DNA of 13,915 nucleotides from an uncultured Lachnospiraceae bacterium (GCA_910589265.1 CAJUTQ010000044.1:1-13915), one strand, 5' to 3'. Positions 1-6,145 are shown, counted from the stretch's first letter. A program made the numbers and translations. Notes: generated by a model not told the origin, from the sequence alone.

Positions 1-150
1 AGTGCTACAGAAGTGGGAAAATAGAGGGATTTTTACTACACCAAACAGGTGAATTCTGAAGGTGATTGTTTGGCTCTTCAAAACCACATAATCACAGACT
101 TTGCAGGTATTTAATAAATCTGAGTTTCACGGATTAAGGTAGCAGATAAT
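1..150. other. Left edge, probable intergenic DNA
   Basis: No gene is supported here. On the + strand a frame running in from outside the window reads SATEVGK and stops at 22-24, so the first bases could be the tail of an upstream gene, but eight codons prove nothing. CCAAACA (41-47) and TGTTTGG (67-73) form a 7-bp inverted repeat with a 19-nt spacer and no T tract, so it is not a clear terminator. I see no convincing promoter for the next gene. Confidence 0.3.
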
Positions 151-171
151 TTGACTGAAAGGAATGAGGAT

Positions 172-1599
172 ATGTTATTTTCTGAACATTATAATTTTCA
201 GTGTGTAGGAGATGAAGAATGGTTTAATCCAATATTATCACAGGATACATTGCTGTTTATAGATCCGTTTGCGGTATTCAAGTCAAAAGATGAGTTATTT
301 AAGGATAGTTATTCTGAAATGATGTTCTTTTTTCAAAAAGCTTTTGAACTTATTGCACATGCAGGAGGAAGCAAAAATAACTTGAGTTACAAAAAGGCAG
401 AAAGCATGCTTATGTTTCCAGAAGTAAATGCAATATGTCTTGGTTATTCAAAGACTAGAAGAGGTTCTGGAACAGGACCATTATGGGCGAAATCTCTAGC
501 GAGCAATATTAATGACATTATTGCCAAAGGGGTTACCCATATTTCACATTTTGAAGAACTGGGAATATTTTGTGAAGGAATTGGCCCGGATCGTTTAAGT
601 GACATGACATCAAATTTATTAAAAGGAAGATTTATTACATATACACAAAGAATATGCAATTTGCATGGAATTCCAATGGATAAAAAGAGGGTGCAGAATG
701 CATATTTTGATTATGAATATATGAGATGGTGTGATGGTGAATATTTGTTGCCCGTTAATCCATATAAAGGTAATTCTCCAGTTATTTTAATTCCTAAAGA
801 TTTTCTGAATATGTTACCAGAGATTAATAGTGAAGATTTTGCAAATACGATAGATTTAGCAGAACGATTGAGAAATGATTTTAATTATGAGATAGACAAA
901 AATTTGGACAAAGCAAAGATTTCTGAAATAGCAATAGAACATTATGATTTAGTAAAAGAATATATAGATATAGTCGAAAAACGTGAAGCAAATACATTTG
1001 GAGAATTAATGAAGAGAACACTTAGATATGTGTGGTATGAACTTTCAAAAGGAATTGCTGCAAATAATAAATTTTTGTTTGGTGATGTGACGGATGATAC
1101 GGAATTTTATAAAAAGGTGTTTGAGTTTGCACAATATTATAAAGAATTTGTTGAAATAAGGTCTGGATATAAACTTTTATGGAATGAAACAAGGACTACT
1201 GCACGGAGTGAGGAAGATGTACAATTATTATTTAAGGGAATTCTTGATGAACATTGTAGAGCTAATAATATTGATTTTACAAGAGAAGTAAATCAGGGTA
1301 TGGGACCTGTAGATTTTAGATTTAGTAGTGGATATAAAAACCGGGTTTTGCTAGAAGCAAAGTTGGCAAAAAATAGTAAATTTTGGAATGGTTTGAAAAA
1401 ACAATTACCACAGTACATGAAAATTGATTCATGCAAATTAGGTATTTTCTTAGTGGTGGCATTTACTGATAAAGATATTAAGAGAGTAGATAATATTCAA
1501 GACATTGCAAATGATACCGAAAAAGCTTATGGAGTTAAAATAAAGACTATTGTGGTAGATGCTCGTGTTGATAATAAAGAATCTGCTTCGAAATTATAG
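172..1599 (+). CDS. Unknown protein with C-terminal PD-(D/E)XK nuclease domain
   Basis: A 475-aa soluble protein of a family I cannot name. The C-terminal third carries a restriction-endonuclease-fold signature: an acidic helix (SEEDVQLLF), then GPVDF with Asp about 381, then LLEAK with Glu about 395 and Lys about 397, then a downstream QLPQYM helix. This is the D...ExK arrangement of PD-(D/E)XK nucleases, so metal-dependent DNA or RNA cleavage is the likely activity (inference). The N-terminal 370 residues are mixed alpha/beta, with LFIDPFAVF near residue 35 and no recognisable helicase, methylase or ATPase motif. Start: the frame stays open to a TTG at 151, but the ATG at 172 has AAAGGA (158-163) 8 nt upstream and fits better. 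The gene is AT-rich, stands alone beside an integration-junction-like region, and looks like mobile or defence cargo. No paired methyltransferase is in view. Confidence 0.72.
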   Translation: MLFSEHYNFQCVGDEEWFNPILSQDTLLFIDPFAVFKSKDELFKDSYSEMMFFFQKAFELIAHAGGSKNNLSYKKAESMLMFPEVNAICLGYSKTRRGSGTGPLWAKSLASNINDIIAKGVTHISHFEELGIFCEGIGPDRLSDMTSNLLKGRFITYTQRICNLHGIPMDKKRVQNAYFDYEYMRWCDGEYLLPVNPYKGNSPVILIPKDFLNMLPEINSEDFANTIDLAERLRNDFNYEIDKNLDKAKISEIAIEHYDLVKEYIDIVEKREANTFGELMKRTLRYVWYELSKGIAANNKFLFGDVTDDTEFYKKVFEFAQYYKEFVEIRSGYKLLWNETRTTARSEEDVQLLFKGILDEHCRANNIDFTREVNQGMGPVDFRFSSGYKNRVLLEAKLAKNSKFWNGLKKQLPQYMKIDSCKLGIFLVVAFTDKDIKRVDNIQDIANDTEKAYGVKIKTIVVDARVDNKESASKL

Positions 1600-1638
1600 T
1601 TAGGAAATATGTTTAATTTGAATAAATTAAAGAAAATC

Positions 1639-1683
1639 GTTAGTAGTAGGAAAATTTGTTTTACTACTAATTTTACTACTAAC
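1639..1683. repeat. Tandem 12-bp direct repeat with inverted copy
   Basis: TTTTACTACTAA occurs at 1659-1670 and again immediately at 1671-1682. GTTAGTAGTA at 1639-1648 is the exact inverse of TACTACTAAC at 1674-1683. The unit is thus present three times, twice direct and once inverted, in 45 bp. This fits a multi-site protein-binding array such as recombinase or excisionase arm sites, or an operator. The 10-bp inverted arms could also form a hairpin after the preceding gene, but no T tract follows. Confidence 0.7.
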
Positions 1684-1810
1684 AGGTAGTCGCAACTTGC
1701 TAAAATATGCTCTGATTTGCCATATTCACACATTTTGGAGCATTTTACAAAACGCCCAAAATCTCTTGCAAAACAGGGCATTTCACGGCATATTAAGGAG
1801 TTTGAAAACT

Positions 1811-1861
1811 ATGATAAAAATACTTTTCGTGTGCCACGGCAACATCTGCCATTTTCGCTGA
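1811..1861 (+). pseudogene. Truncated 5' end of low-molecular-weight protein tyrosine phosphatase gene
   Basis: A frame with the SD AAGGAG (1796-1801) and an ATG at 1811 encodes MIKILFVCHGNIC, then HFR and a stop. VCxGNICRS is the catalytic P-loop start of low-molecular-weight protein tyrosine phosphatases, which continues with CRS in the family. Here the homology ends at the last Cys codon, around 1848-1850, and nothing downstream resembles the remaining roughly 140 residues. The translation signals and first 13 codons are intact and the rest is missing, so the gene was most likely split at this point by integration rather than decayed. The rest of the gene is not in the window. The 16-codon peptide itself would be non-functional, since the catalytic Arg is absent. 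Confidence 0.75.
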
Positions 1862-1921
1862 AACCCCGATAAAATGGGACTTTTTCATAAGTAGAAAGAA
1901 GGTTTACAACCATTTTACAAC
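1811..1921. other. Putative attachment-site junction (att)
   Basis: The phosphatase 5' fragment ends near 1850 and unrelated AT-rich sequence begins, carrying short direct repeats (TTTACAAC at 1903-1910 and 1914-1921; CATTTTACAA at 1911-1920, also at 1741-1750). Tyrosine recombinases commonly integrate into the ends of conserved genes and bind short direct arm repeats flanking the core. The core would lie within about 1828-1850. The second copy of the core, expected at the other element end, is not in this window. Confidence 0.45.
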
Positions 1922-2006
1922 TTTTAAATTAAGCCCCGATATGGTATGCCATAAGAAAACGGCAGCTTTGCCATTTGTGTGTAAAATTGCCTTTGAAGGA
2001 AAAGGG

Positions 2007-2035
2007 TTGATAAAGTTTTATCCGTTGCGTATAAT
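2007..2035 (+). promoter_or_regulatory. Sigma-A-type promoter of the toxin-antitoxin-like operon
   Basis: A TTGATA -35 box (2007-2012) and a TATAAT -10 box (2030-2035) are separated by 17 bp, close to the vegetative consensus. Transcription would start near 2042, giving a leader of about 20 nt before the SD GGGAGG (2056-2061). It is one of the best promoters in the window. Confidence 0.8.
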
Positions 2036-2063
2036 TATAACAATAGGGTTGTGATGGGAGGAA

Positions 2064-2300
2064 ATGATTTTGGAACAAATTATAAAGCAAATAATTGAAT
2101 GTGAAAATAAAGAATATGATGAGTTCATGGAATATCAAGAAAAGAGAATACTAGAGTTGAAAGAACTTCAAAAAAGAAAAAAGCGTGGAGAAGATATTGA
2201 TCTTTCAAGTGTTTTGAGCGGCTTAAGAAAGAGTGGAATTTTAGATTCTAAAAATAATATTGCAATGCCGTATTTAGCTGTTTTGGGGAAAGAACGGTAG
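2064..2300 (+). CDS. Small charged protein, putative antitoxin
   Basis: A 78-aa, highly charged, mostly helical protein with no family I can name. Residues 8-45 are rich in Glu and Lys (for example ENKEYDEFMEYQEKR) and suit a coiled-coil or helical hairpin. A linker follows, then SGLRKSGILD and a C-terminal tail containing NNIAMPY. It lies directly behind a strong promoter and 4 nt before the larger ADP-ribosyltransferase-like gene, the usual layout of an antitoxin followed by its toxin. The start is uncertain: GGGAGG is only 2 nt from the ATG at 2064, but 8 nt from an in-frame TTG at 2070, which may be the real start (76 aa). The antitoxin role is inferred from size and position only; no DNA-binding fold is evident. 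Confidence 0.7.
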   Translation: MILEQIIKQIIECENKEYDEFMEYQEKRILELKELQKRKKRGEDIDLSSVLSGLRKSGILDSKNNIAMPYLAVLGKER

Positions 2301-2304
2301 AATT

Positions 2305-2934
2305 ATGAGGAAAAAACAACACAGGATGTATTCCACAATGCCCAATCTTGTATTGGCATTTCATGGCTGTGATAAGAATACATATGATGATATTTTACAT
2401 TGTAATGGGAAATTGCATAAGAGTACACATGAGTATGACTGGCTAGGAAATGGAATGTATTTTTGGGAGCAGAATTTGGAACGGGCTTGGAATTGGGCGG
2501 AAGAGGCAGCAGCAAATCCTAAGCGAAAAGTAAAAGTGCCTGCAGTTATCGGGGCTGTAATAGATATGGGATATTGTTTGAATCTGTTAGATAGTAGAAG
2601 CATTAAATTATTAAAGAATCAGTATGAAATGTTTGAATTAAAAATGTCTTTGAGTAATAAAGAAATCCCTTTGAACAAAGATGTTGGAGATAATACAGAT
2701 TTGTTATTGAGATATTTGGATTGTGCTGTTATTGAGGAGTTGCATACTGAACGGGAAAGTCAGGGATTAAAGGCTTTTGATACGGTGAGAGGATTATTTC
2801 ATGAAGGAGAACAAATATATAATACATCAGGATTTTTTGAAAAAACACATATTCAAATTTGTGTAAGAAATCCTAATTGTATAAAAGGTTTTTTTGCACC
2901 GAGAGAGATTGACGAGAATTGGAGTATTGTTTAG
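2305..2934 (+). CDS. ADP-ribosyltransferase-like protein, putative toxin
   Basis: A 209-aa soluble protein. Residues 17-23 (LAFHGCD) and 44-55 (YDWLGNGMYFWE) have the H-G and G-x-Y pattern of the ADP-ribosyltransferase/PARP-like fold, in which a His and a Tyr line the NAD pocket. A C-terminal block, DTVRGLFHEGEQIY (159-172) followed by KTHIQICVRNP (180-190), looks conserved and could supply the third, acidic residue (Glu167 or Glu169). If so, it would transfer ADP-ribose from NAD to a cellular target (inference). The SD is weak (GGGGAAAG about 11 nt upstream, inside the preceding gene), which suggests translation coupled to the small upstream gene, as in toxin-antitoxin pairs. Alternatives are a phage-defence effector or a DUF3990-like protein of unknown role. 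AT-rich like its partner. Confidence 0.7.
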   Translation: MRKKQHRMYSTMPNLVLAFHGCDKNTYDDILHCNGKLHKSTHEYDWLGNGMYFWEQNLERAWNWAEEAAANPKRKVKVPAVIGAVIDMGYCLNLLDSRSIKLLKNQYEMFELKMSLSNKEIPLNKDVGDNTDLLLRYLDCAVIEELHTERESQGLKAFDTVRGLFHEGEQIYNTSGFFEKTHIQICVRNPNCIKGFFAPREIDENWSIV

Positions 2935-3039
2935 TAGACTTCAAAAAGATACTATTTGAACAGCTATCTTAGATCATGCATAAAAAAGAAATAAATTTTT
3001 TGATACCATCTATATTATAAGTAAGGAAGGTGAAATACC

Positions 3040-3162
3040 TTGGCTTGCAGAGCAAACTATTCTCTTATATCTTTTGCGATTTCCTCTATGGCAACGATGA
3101 CGGTTTTTAGATATATGAAGCAAAAGTATACATTCTGGCTCTGCACATTAAATTTATCATAG
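3040..3162 (+). CDS. Possible 40-aa hydrophobic peptide
   Basis: A TTG-initiated frame with GGAAGGTG about 8 nt upstream. Residues 7-23 (YSLISFAISSMATMTVF) are hydrophobic enough for a single membrane helix and are followed by a basic RYMKQKY stretch. That profile recalls small type I toxins and holin-like peptides, but I recognise no specific family. A convergent small frame with a strong SD lies on the other strand, so this could be chance. Low confidence. Confidence 0.2.
   Translation: MACRANYSLISFAISSMATMTVFRYMKQKYTFWLCTLNLS
3057..3160 (-). pseudogene. Possible small gene with strong SD, interrupted after 17 codons
   Basis: The - strand reads AAAGGAGAAAGGTGATTACT directly before an ATG at 3160, a very good SD at normal spacing. 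The frame gives MINLMCRARMYTFASYI and stops at 3107-3109. In a different frame, right after this stop, the sequence continues as LKTVIVAIEEIAKDIRE and stops at 3057-3059. It reads like the remainder of the same small protein displaced by one missing base. The reading is tentative because both parts are short. Confidence 0.25.
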
Positions 3163-3213
3163 TAATCACCTTTCTCCTTTTAGAAAATGAAAAACTATTT
3201 GTTTGAAGAAGAA

Positions 3214-3240
3214 GCAGCCTTGCCTTAGGACTGCTTTTTC
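3214..3240 (+). terminator. Intrinsic terminator
   Basis: GCAGCC (3214-3219) pairs with GG-A-CTGC (3228-3234) through a one-base bulge, with an 8-nt loop, followed by TTTTTC. It would end + strand transcription from the toxin-antitoxin-like operon or the small frame at 3040. On the - strand the same hairpin is followed by TTCTTCTTC, so it may also act weakly on the convergent gene that ends at 3263. Confidence 0.55.
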
Positions 3241-3262
3241 TTATGAACGGGATATTCTCTGA

Positions 3263-4321
3263 TTAATTTTTTCTGATTTCTTTAAGTTCCAGTTTTAACC
3301 CGCACATTTCATTGATCAGATTGTAGTCGATACCAGCATCGATCCATCTGCACAAGTCTCTATATAAAATATGATTTCCACCCAAAATATCACAAAAGAG
3401 TAGCATAGGGCTTTTGATGGAGTACCCATGCAGATTCATAAATTTTTCTATCTCATCGGATGATGGAATCGTTAAATAAAATGCAAGTTGAAGATAAAAA
3501 TCAAATTTAGCTGGCAAGGTTCCCTTTGTATAACGCTTCCAGTTCTTCCTGTCTATTCCTTTTCCCTGCAGATAGTTGCTTACAAGGAGCTTCTCATAAC
3601 CGTCAAAGGAAAAGCAGTCAGTATGGTTAAACCTGTTTCTATTTTTGGCAGGGTCATATATATTGTCAAATGTTGCTGTCAGATACTTGATCTTTTCAGA
3701 GGTATCCATGTTTCTCAGTTTTTCGCTGTCAATGATCTTCATGCCGTTTAACGGCAGGGAAGTAAAATCATATGTTGCATAGAACTTACTACGGGCAGCG
3801 GCAAGTTCTGTTATCCTGTTTATGTAAACCATTTTATGCTTTTCCGCATCAGCTACAAGCGGGATTGACCAAGCGCCTTTGAGAGAAGGGTCTTTATATA
3901 AATCTTTGTATAGGTCTCTATAATGCTGAAGTGCCCTACATCTGCTGCTTGCAATCTTACTGTCATTATGTTGCATTTGCTGTGGTTCTGTATGTTTTAC
4001 CATATAGGCATAGACAGGCATTACATCCCGCTCATGGATTTCCTGTATAGAAGGGCCAGCGACATCCATAACAAGCCTGTCAAGTGGGTTGCGGGAATCT
4101 ACGCTGATCCATATGCCGTCAAAGGTAAATGGCATGGAAGAGTAGCGGTAGGCTTCCCTTGCCGCGGCAAATTCTTTCTGCTCCATGATGCCTGAATCAG
4201 TAAATTCATCTATCGTGTTTTGAAATCCTTCAAAATCTCCGCTAACAAAACAATCGTAGACAGAAGTATTCAGTGCTTCCAGTTCGTCATATAGCTGTCT
4301 GTAGGATAGTCTGTCTTTCAT
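3263..4321 (-). CDS. Unknown protein with C-terminal HTH-like region
   Basis: A 352-aa soluble protein of unknown function. The last 110 residues (KGIDRKNWKRYTKGTLPAK, then FDFYLQLAFYLTIPSSDEIEKFMNLHGYSIKSP) resemble a pattern I know from the ends of other Firmicutes signalling and defence proteins: a degenerate Cro/XRE-like helix-turn-helix, then an 'L..aGY.l' helix and a C-terminal pair of helices. This similarity is from memory, not from a search. The N-terminal 230 residues show no catalytic motif I recognise; DGIWISVDSRNP near residue 70 is the most distinctive piece. The start at 4321 has AAAGGAAA about 9 nt upstream and an extended -10 promoter 48-56 bp upstream, so the gene is probably transcribed alone. 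It follows another unknown gene (4490-5614) on the same strand. Confidence 0.65.
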   Translation of the reverse strand: MKDRLSYRQLYDELEALNTSVYDCFVSGDFEGFQNTIDEFTDSGIMEQKEFAAAREAYRYSSMPFTFDGIWISVDSRNPLDRLVMDVAGPSIQEIHERDVMPVYAYMVKHTEPQQMQHNDSKIASSRCRALQHYRDLYKDLYKDPSLKGAWSIPLVADAEKHKMVYINRITELAAARSKFYATYDFTSLPLNGMKIIDSEKLRNMDTSEKIKYLTATFDNIYDPAKNRNRFNHTDCFSFDGYEKLLVSNYLQGKGIDRKNWKRYTKGTLPAKFDFYLQLAFYLTIPSSDEIEKFMNLHGYSIKSPMLLFCDILGGNHILYRDLCRWIDAGIDYNLINEMCGLKLELKEIRKN

Positions 4322-4368
4322 TTGTTGGTTTCCTTTCTGGAATAAAAAGATGCGTATGTCCTAAACAG

Positions 4369-4377
4369 ATTATAGCA
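4369..4377 (-). promoter_or_regulatory. Extended -10 promoter for the 3263-4321 gene
   Basis: On the - strand TGCTATAAT is a perfect extended -10 (TGnTATAAT) at 4377-4369. The -35 region is poor, as is usual for extended -10 promoters. Transcription would start near 4362 and leave a leader of about 40 nt. Confidence 0.6.
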
Positions 4378-4420
4378 GTTATGGAAATGGAAGAAAAGAA
4401 AAACAAATACTGCAATTGAT

Positions 4421-4446
4421 AAAGCCGCCTGCAAGATACAGGCAGC
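4421..4446 (-). terminator. Intrinsic terminator after the 4490-5614 gene
   Basis: On the - strand GCTGCCTG (4446-4439) pairs with CAGGCGGC (4431-4424), including one G-U pair, around a 7-nt loop, followed by a short TTTATC tract. It lies 44 nt past the stop codon. The weak T tract lowers confidence. Confidence 0.6.
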
Positions 4447-4489
4447 TTATTGGATATATCTATTTCTAGATCATAGATTGAAAACACGT

Positions 4490-5614
4490 TCATAAGTTAT
4501 ACTTTTCTTTCAACGGGTAGTAGATATAATCTACACGGATATCATTCCAGTTCTGCCTTGGGATTCTCATATTCTGGAAGAAACTGTCCCGTTTAGTGAG
4601 TCCTGATCTTTCCTGTCTGGAATAATCGTAACCCTGCTCATTTTCTTTATCCCGCAAAGAAAGGATTCTGTCGGCATCCGACATATACACCTGTAAGGTT
4701 ATCTGTGGGAAAAATCCAAGATACCTCTCCAACATGAGATAGATGCAGATGATATTCTCATAAATTTTTTTGAGATACATATTGTTGCATTTATCGAAGA
4801 TGCCAATGGTGATATTTTTCCCTGTCGGCTTTCCGATGAAGAAGAATCCTGCGGCTGTCATATTGAAAAGGGAATAGTAGTTCCTTCTGTATTCTTTGGG
4901 TGAGGAGATCAGATCCCTTTCTCTTTCCAATCGCTCTTTTATGTCCAGATAACCAGAATAATCATCGTCAATCTGATATCCAAGAAAATTTCGCTGGTGA
5001 TGATATAAGTCAGCGGTGATCTTGTAGTAATCATCCATAAAATCAGATACACGGGGAAAACCAGAGGCGATAAGTTCCTTGTCTTTGATGGGAAACTTCT
5101 CGTAAAGGTTTCCATATAACTGATAGACTGACATCTGGTTTTCTGTTGTAAAAACAGAGATGCAGTAGTCTGTTAAGAAATTCATCAGATTCTGTAAGGT
5201 CAGTTCTATGTCAAGTTGCTCCATCATTGGAACAGCCTGCCTTATGATGAATTCTGTCCTGTAAACATTGTGCCAGATCTTTCTATTATTCAGCTTGACA
5301 GAGCAGGAATCCCTTGTGCTGCAATCGTGGTACATGGCAAGGGGAAACTTTGTCATGATATAAAGGCAGGTCTTTGTATCAGTAGCCTGTTTTTTGACTA
5401 ACAGACCATAGGAGAGAAGGTCAGCGATCATATCATTTGCCTTATGTTCACCTATCTGGTAGAAGATCCTGACCAGTGTGACTGCCTGCTTTCTCAGCAT
5501 AAATCCGCCGCCTATGTAGAAAAGTATATTCGATATGGGTATATTCCTGTTAAAACATTCTTCCTTTGCCAGTCTGCTTTTCGTTCTGGCAGAGATATTT
5601 TCGTTCCTGTACAT
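4490..5614 (-). CDS. Unknown 374-aa protein, possible N-terminal winged helix
   Basis: A soluble protein I do not recognise. Residues about 10-100 (MLRKQAVTLVRIFYQIGEHK, then ADLLSYGLLVKK) have the helix-helix-helix-strand pattern of a winged-helix DNA-binding domain. The rest is helical and aromatic-rich and ends in a strand-like region (ITLQVYMSDADRIL, then IRVDYIYYPL) that could be a degenerate nuclease-like fold; no catalytic triad is obvious. This layout resembles the smaller protein at 13069-13674 (winged helix then alpha/beta domain), so both could be DNA-binding proteins of the element. Start: GTG at 5626 is only 1 nt from AAGGAG, whereas the ATG at 5614 is 13 nt away; neither spacing is ideal and I prefer the ATG. 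The SD lies inside a long hairpin that could block translation. Confidence 0.6.
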   Translation of the reverse strand: MYRNENISARTKSRLAKEECFNRNIPISNILFYIGGGFMLRKQAVTLVRIFYQIGEHKANDMIADLLSYGLLVKKQATDTKTCLYIMTKFPLAMYHDCSTRDSCSVKLNNRKIWHNVYRTEFIIRQAVPMMEQLDIELTLQNLMNFLTDYCISVFTTENQMSVYQLYGNLYEKFPIKDKELIASGFPRVSDFMDDYYKITADLYHHQRNFLGYQIDDDYSGYLDIKERLERERDLISSPKEYRRNYYSLFNMTAAGFFFIGKPTGKNITIGIFDKCNNMYLKKIYENIICIYLMLERYLGFFPQITLQVYMSDADRILSLRDKENEQGYDYSRQERSGLTKRDSFFQNMRIPRQNWNDIRVDYIYYPLKEKYNL

Positions 5615-5626
5615 ATGTGATTTCAC

Positions 5627-5688
5627 ACTCCTTTTTATCTGTCTGTAAGCACTTGAAAGGCTTACCTTACATCATAGATAAAAGGAGT
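5627..5688 (-). promoter_or_regulatory. Leader hairpin that can sequester the SD
   Basis: On the - strand AGATAAAAAGGAGT (5640-5627), which contains the SD of the downstream gene, is complementary to ACTCCTTTTATCT (5688-5676) apart from one bulged A. An inner stem, GTAAGC (5665-5660) with GCTTAC (5650-5645), stacks within the loop. The folded leader would hide the SD, which suggests translational control by an RNA- or protein-mediated switch. Read as DNA, the same arms could be an operator. Confidence 0.6.
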
Positions 5689-5760
5689 GGATTGATAATC
5701 TGGCAGATAGATAGAGGGTTGTGGTGGAAAATACGATATTTGAAGAAAGATATAGTAAAA

Positions 5761-5778
5761 GCCCCTCGAAAGAGAGGC
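5761..5778 (-). terminator. Intrinsic terminator after the antitoxin gene
   Basis: On the - strand GCCTCTC (5778-5772) pairs with GAGGGGC (5767-5761), with one U-G pair and a TTTC loop, then TTTTAC. It lies 19 nt past the stop of the Phd-like gene. Confidence 0.7.
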
Positions 5779-5797
5779 GGTGAAGCAAGAGAGGCAA

Positions 5798-6013
5798 TTA
5801 TTTCATAGCCAGCCTTTCTATTTTTAGCTCTTCGATGTTTATATCTTTCGGCAGAATGCCAAATAAGGATTTGGCGGTTTCCACTCTGTCATGGTATGGA
5901 CTGGTCAGTTTTGCCACTACTTCTCCGTTTCTTGTGATAAAGACATCTTCCGTAGCAGATATCTGTAGATATTTTTCAAGATTGTTTTTAAGTTCTGTTG
6001 CTGTAATTGACAT
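5798..6013 (-). CDS. Phd/YefM-family antitoxin, apparently orphan
   Basis: A 71-aa protein with the classic Phd/YefM N-terminus: ITATELKNNLEKYL (residues 3-16), then EDVFITRNGEVVAKL (22-36). That fold dimerises and binds operator DNA, while the C-terminus (FGILPKDINIEELKIERL) normally wraps around and neutralises a Doc, RelE or PIN-type toxin. No toxin gene follows: the stop is 20-37 nt from a terminator, and the next - strand gene (5614 down) is unrelated. It is therefore either an orphan antitoxin or a solo regulator or anti-toxin. SD AAAGGAAG lies about 10 nt upstream of the ATG. A TATAAT box near 6041-6046 (- strand) suggests its own promoter, with a weak -35. Confidence 0.85.
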   Translation of the reverse strand: MSITATELKNNLEKYLQISATEDVFITRNGEVVAKLTSPYHDRVETAKSLFGILPKDINIEELKIERLAMK

Positions 6014-6145
6014 ATAAAGAAGACTTCCTTTCTACTACTATTATAATAATTTAAATTTCCCGATTGTAGAAATTGCTTTATTTAAATGATTATGTCATAT
6101 TTTAAGTAAAGACTGGCGGTTGATTCGATGTTATGTGTAATTACA

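Larger units (their letters stand above)
1600..2063. other. 464-bp non-coding junction region
   Basis: No complete gene is present. The stretch contains, left to right: a tandem TTTTACTACTAA repeat with an inverted partner, a phosphatase gene 5' fragment, repeats of CATTTTACAA (1741-1750, 1911-1920), CCCCGATA (1864-1871, 1934-1941) and TTTACAAC (1903-1910, 1914-1921), and then the promoter of the next operon. CCATTTT (1849-1855) and AAAATGG (1872-1878) also form a short inverted repeat directly at the point where the phosphatase homology ends. Together this resembles the attachment-site end of an element integrated by a tyrosine recombinase. That reading is inference, because no integrase gene is in the window. 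Confidence 0.55.
2935..3262. other. 328-bp intergenic stretch with tiny frames on both strands
   Basis: No normal-sized gene is present. The stretch holds a possible 40-codon + strand frame (3040-3162), a 17-codon - strand frame with an excellent SD (3107-3160) that overlaps it, and a terminator near 3214-3239. AAGGT and ACCTT (around 3028-3042) form a small hairpin over the SD of the + strand frame. It may be decayed cargo or a locus for small peptides or RNA. Confidence 0.4.

Noticed and set aside
1639..1683. CRISPR-like repeats
   Set aside because: Units are only 12 bp, directly adjacent without spacers, and one copy is inverted; this is a binding-site type repeat, not an array.
5566..5808. 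80-codon + strand frame that could encode a toxin next to the Phd-like gene
   Set aside because: It is on the opposite strand, overlaps the leader hairpin and both neighbouring genes, has no SD and does not resemble Doc, RelE or PIN toxins.
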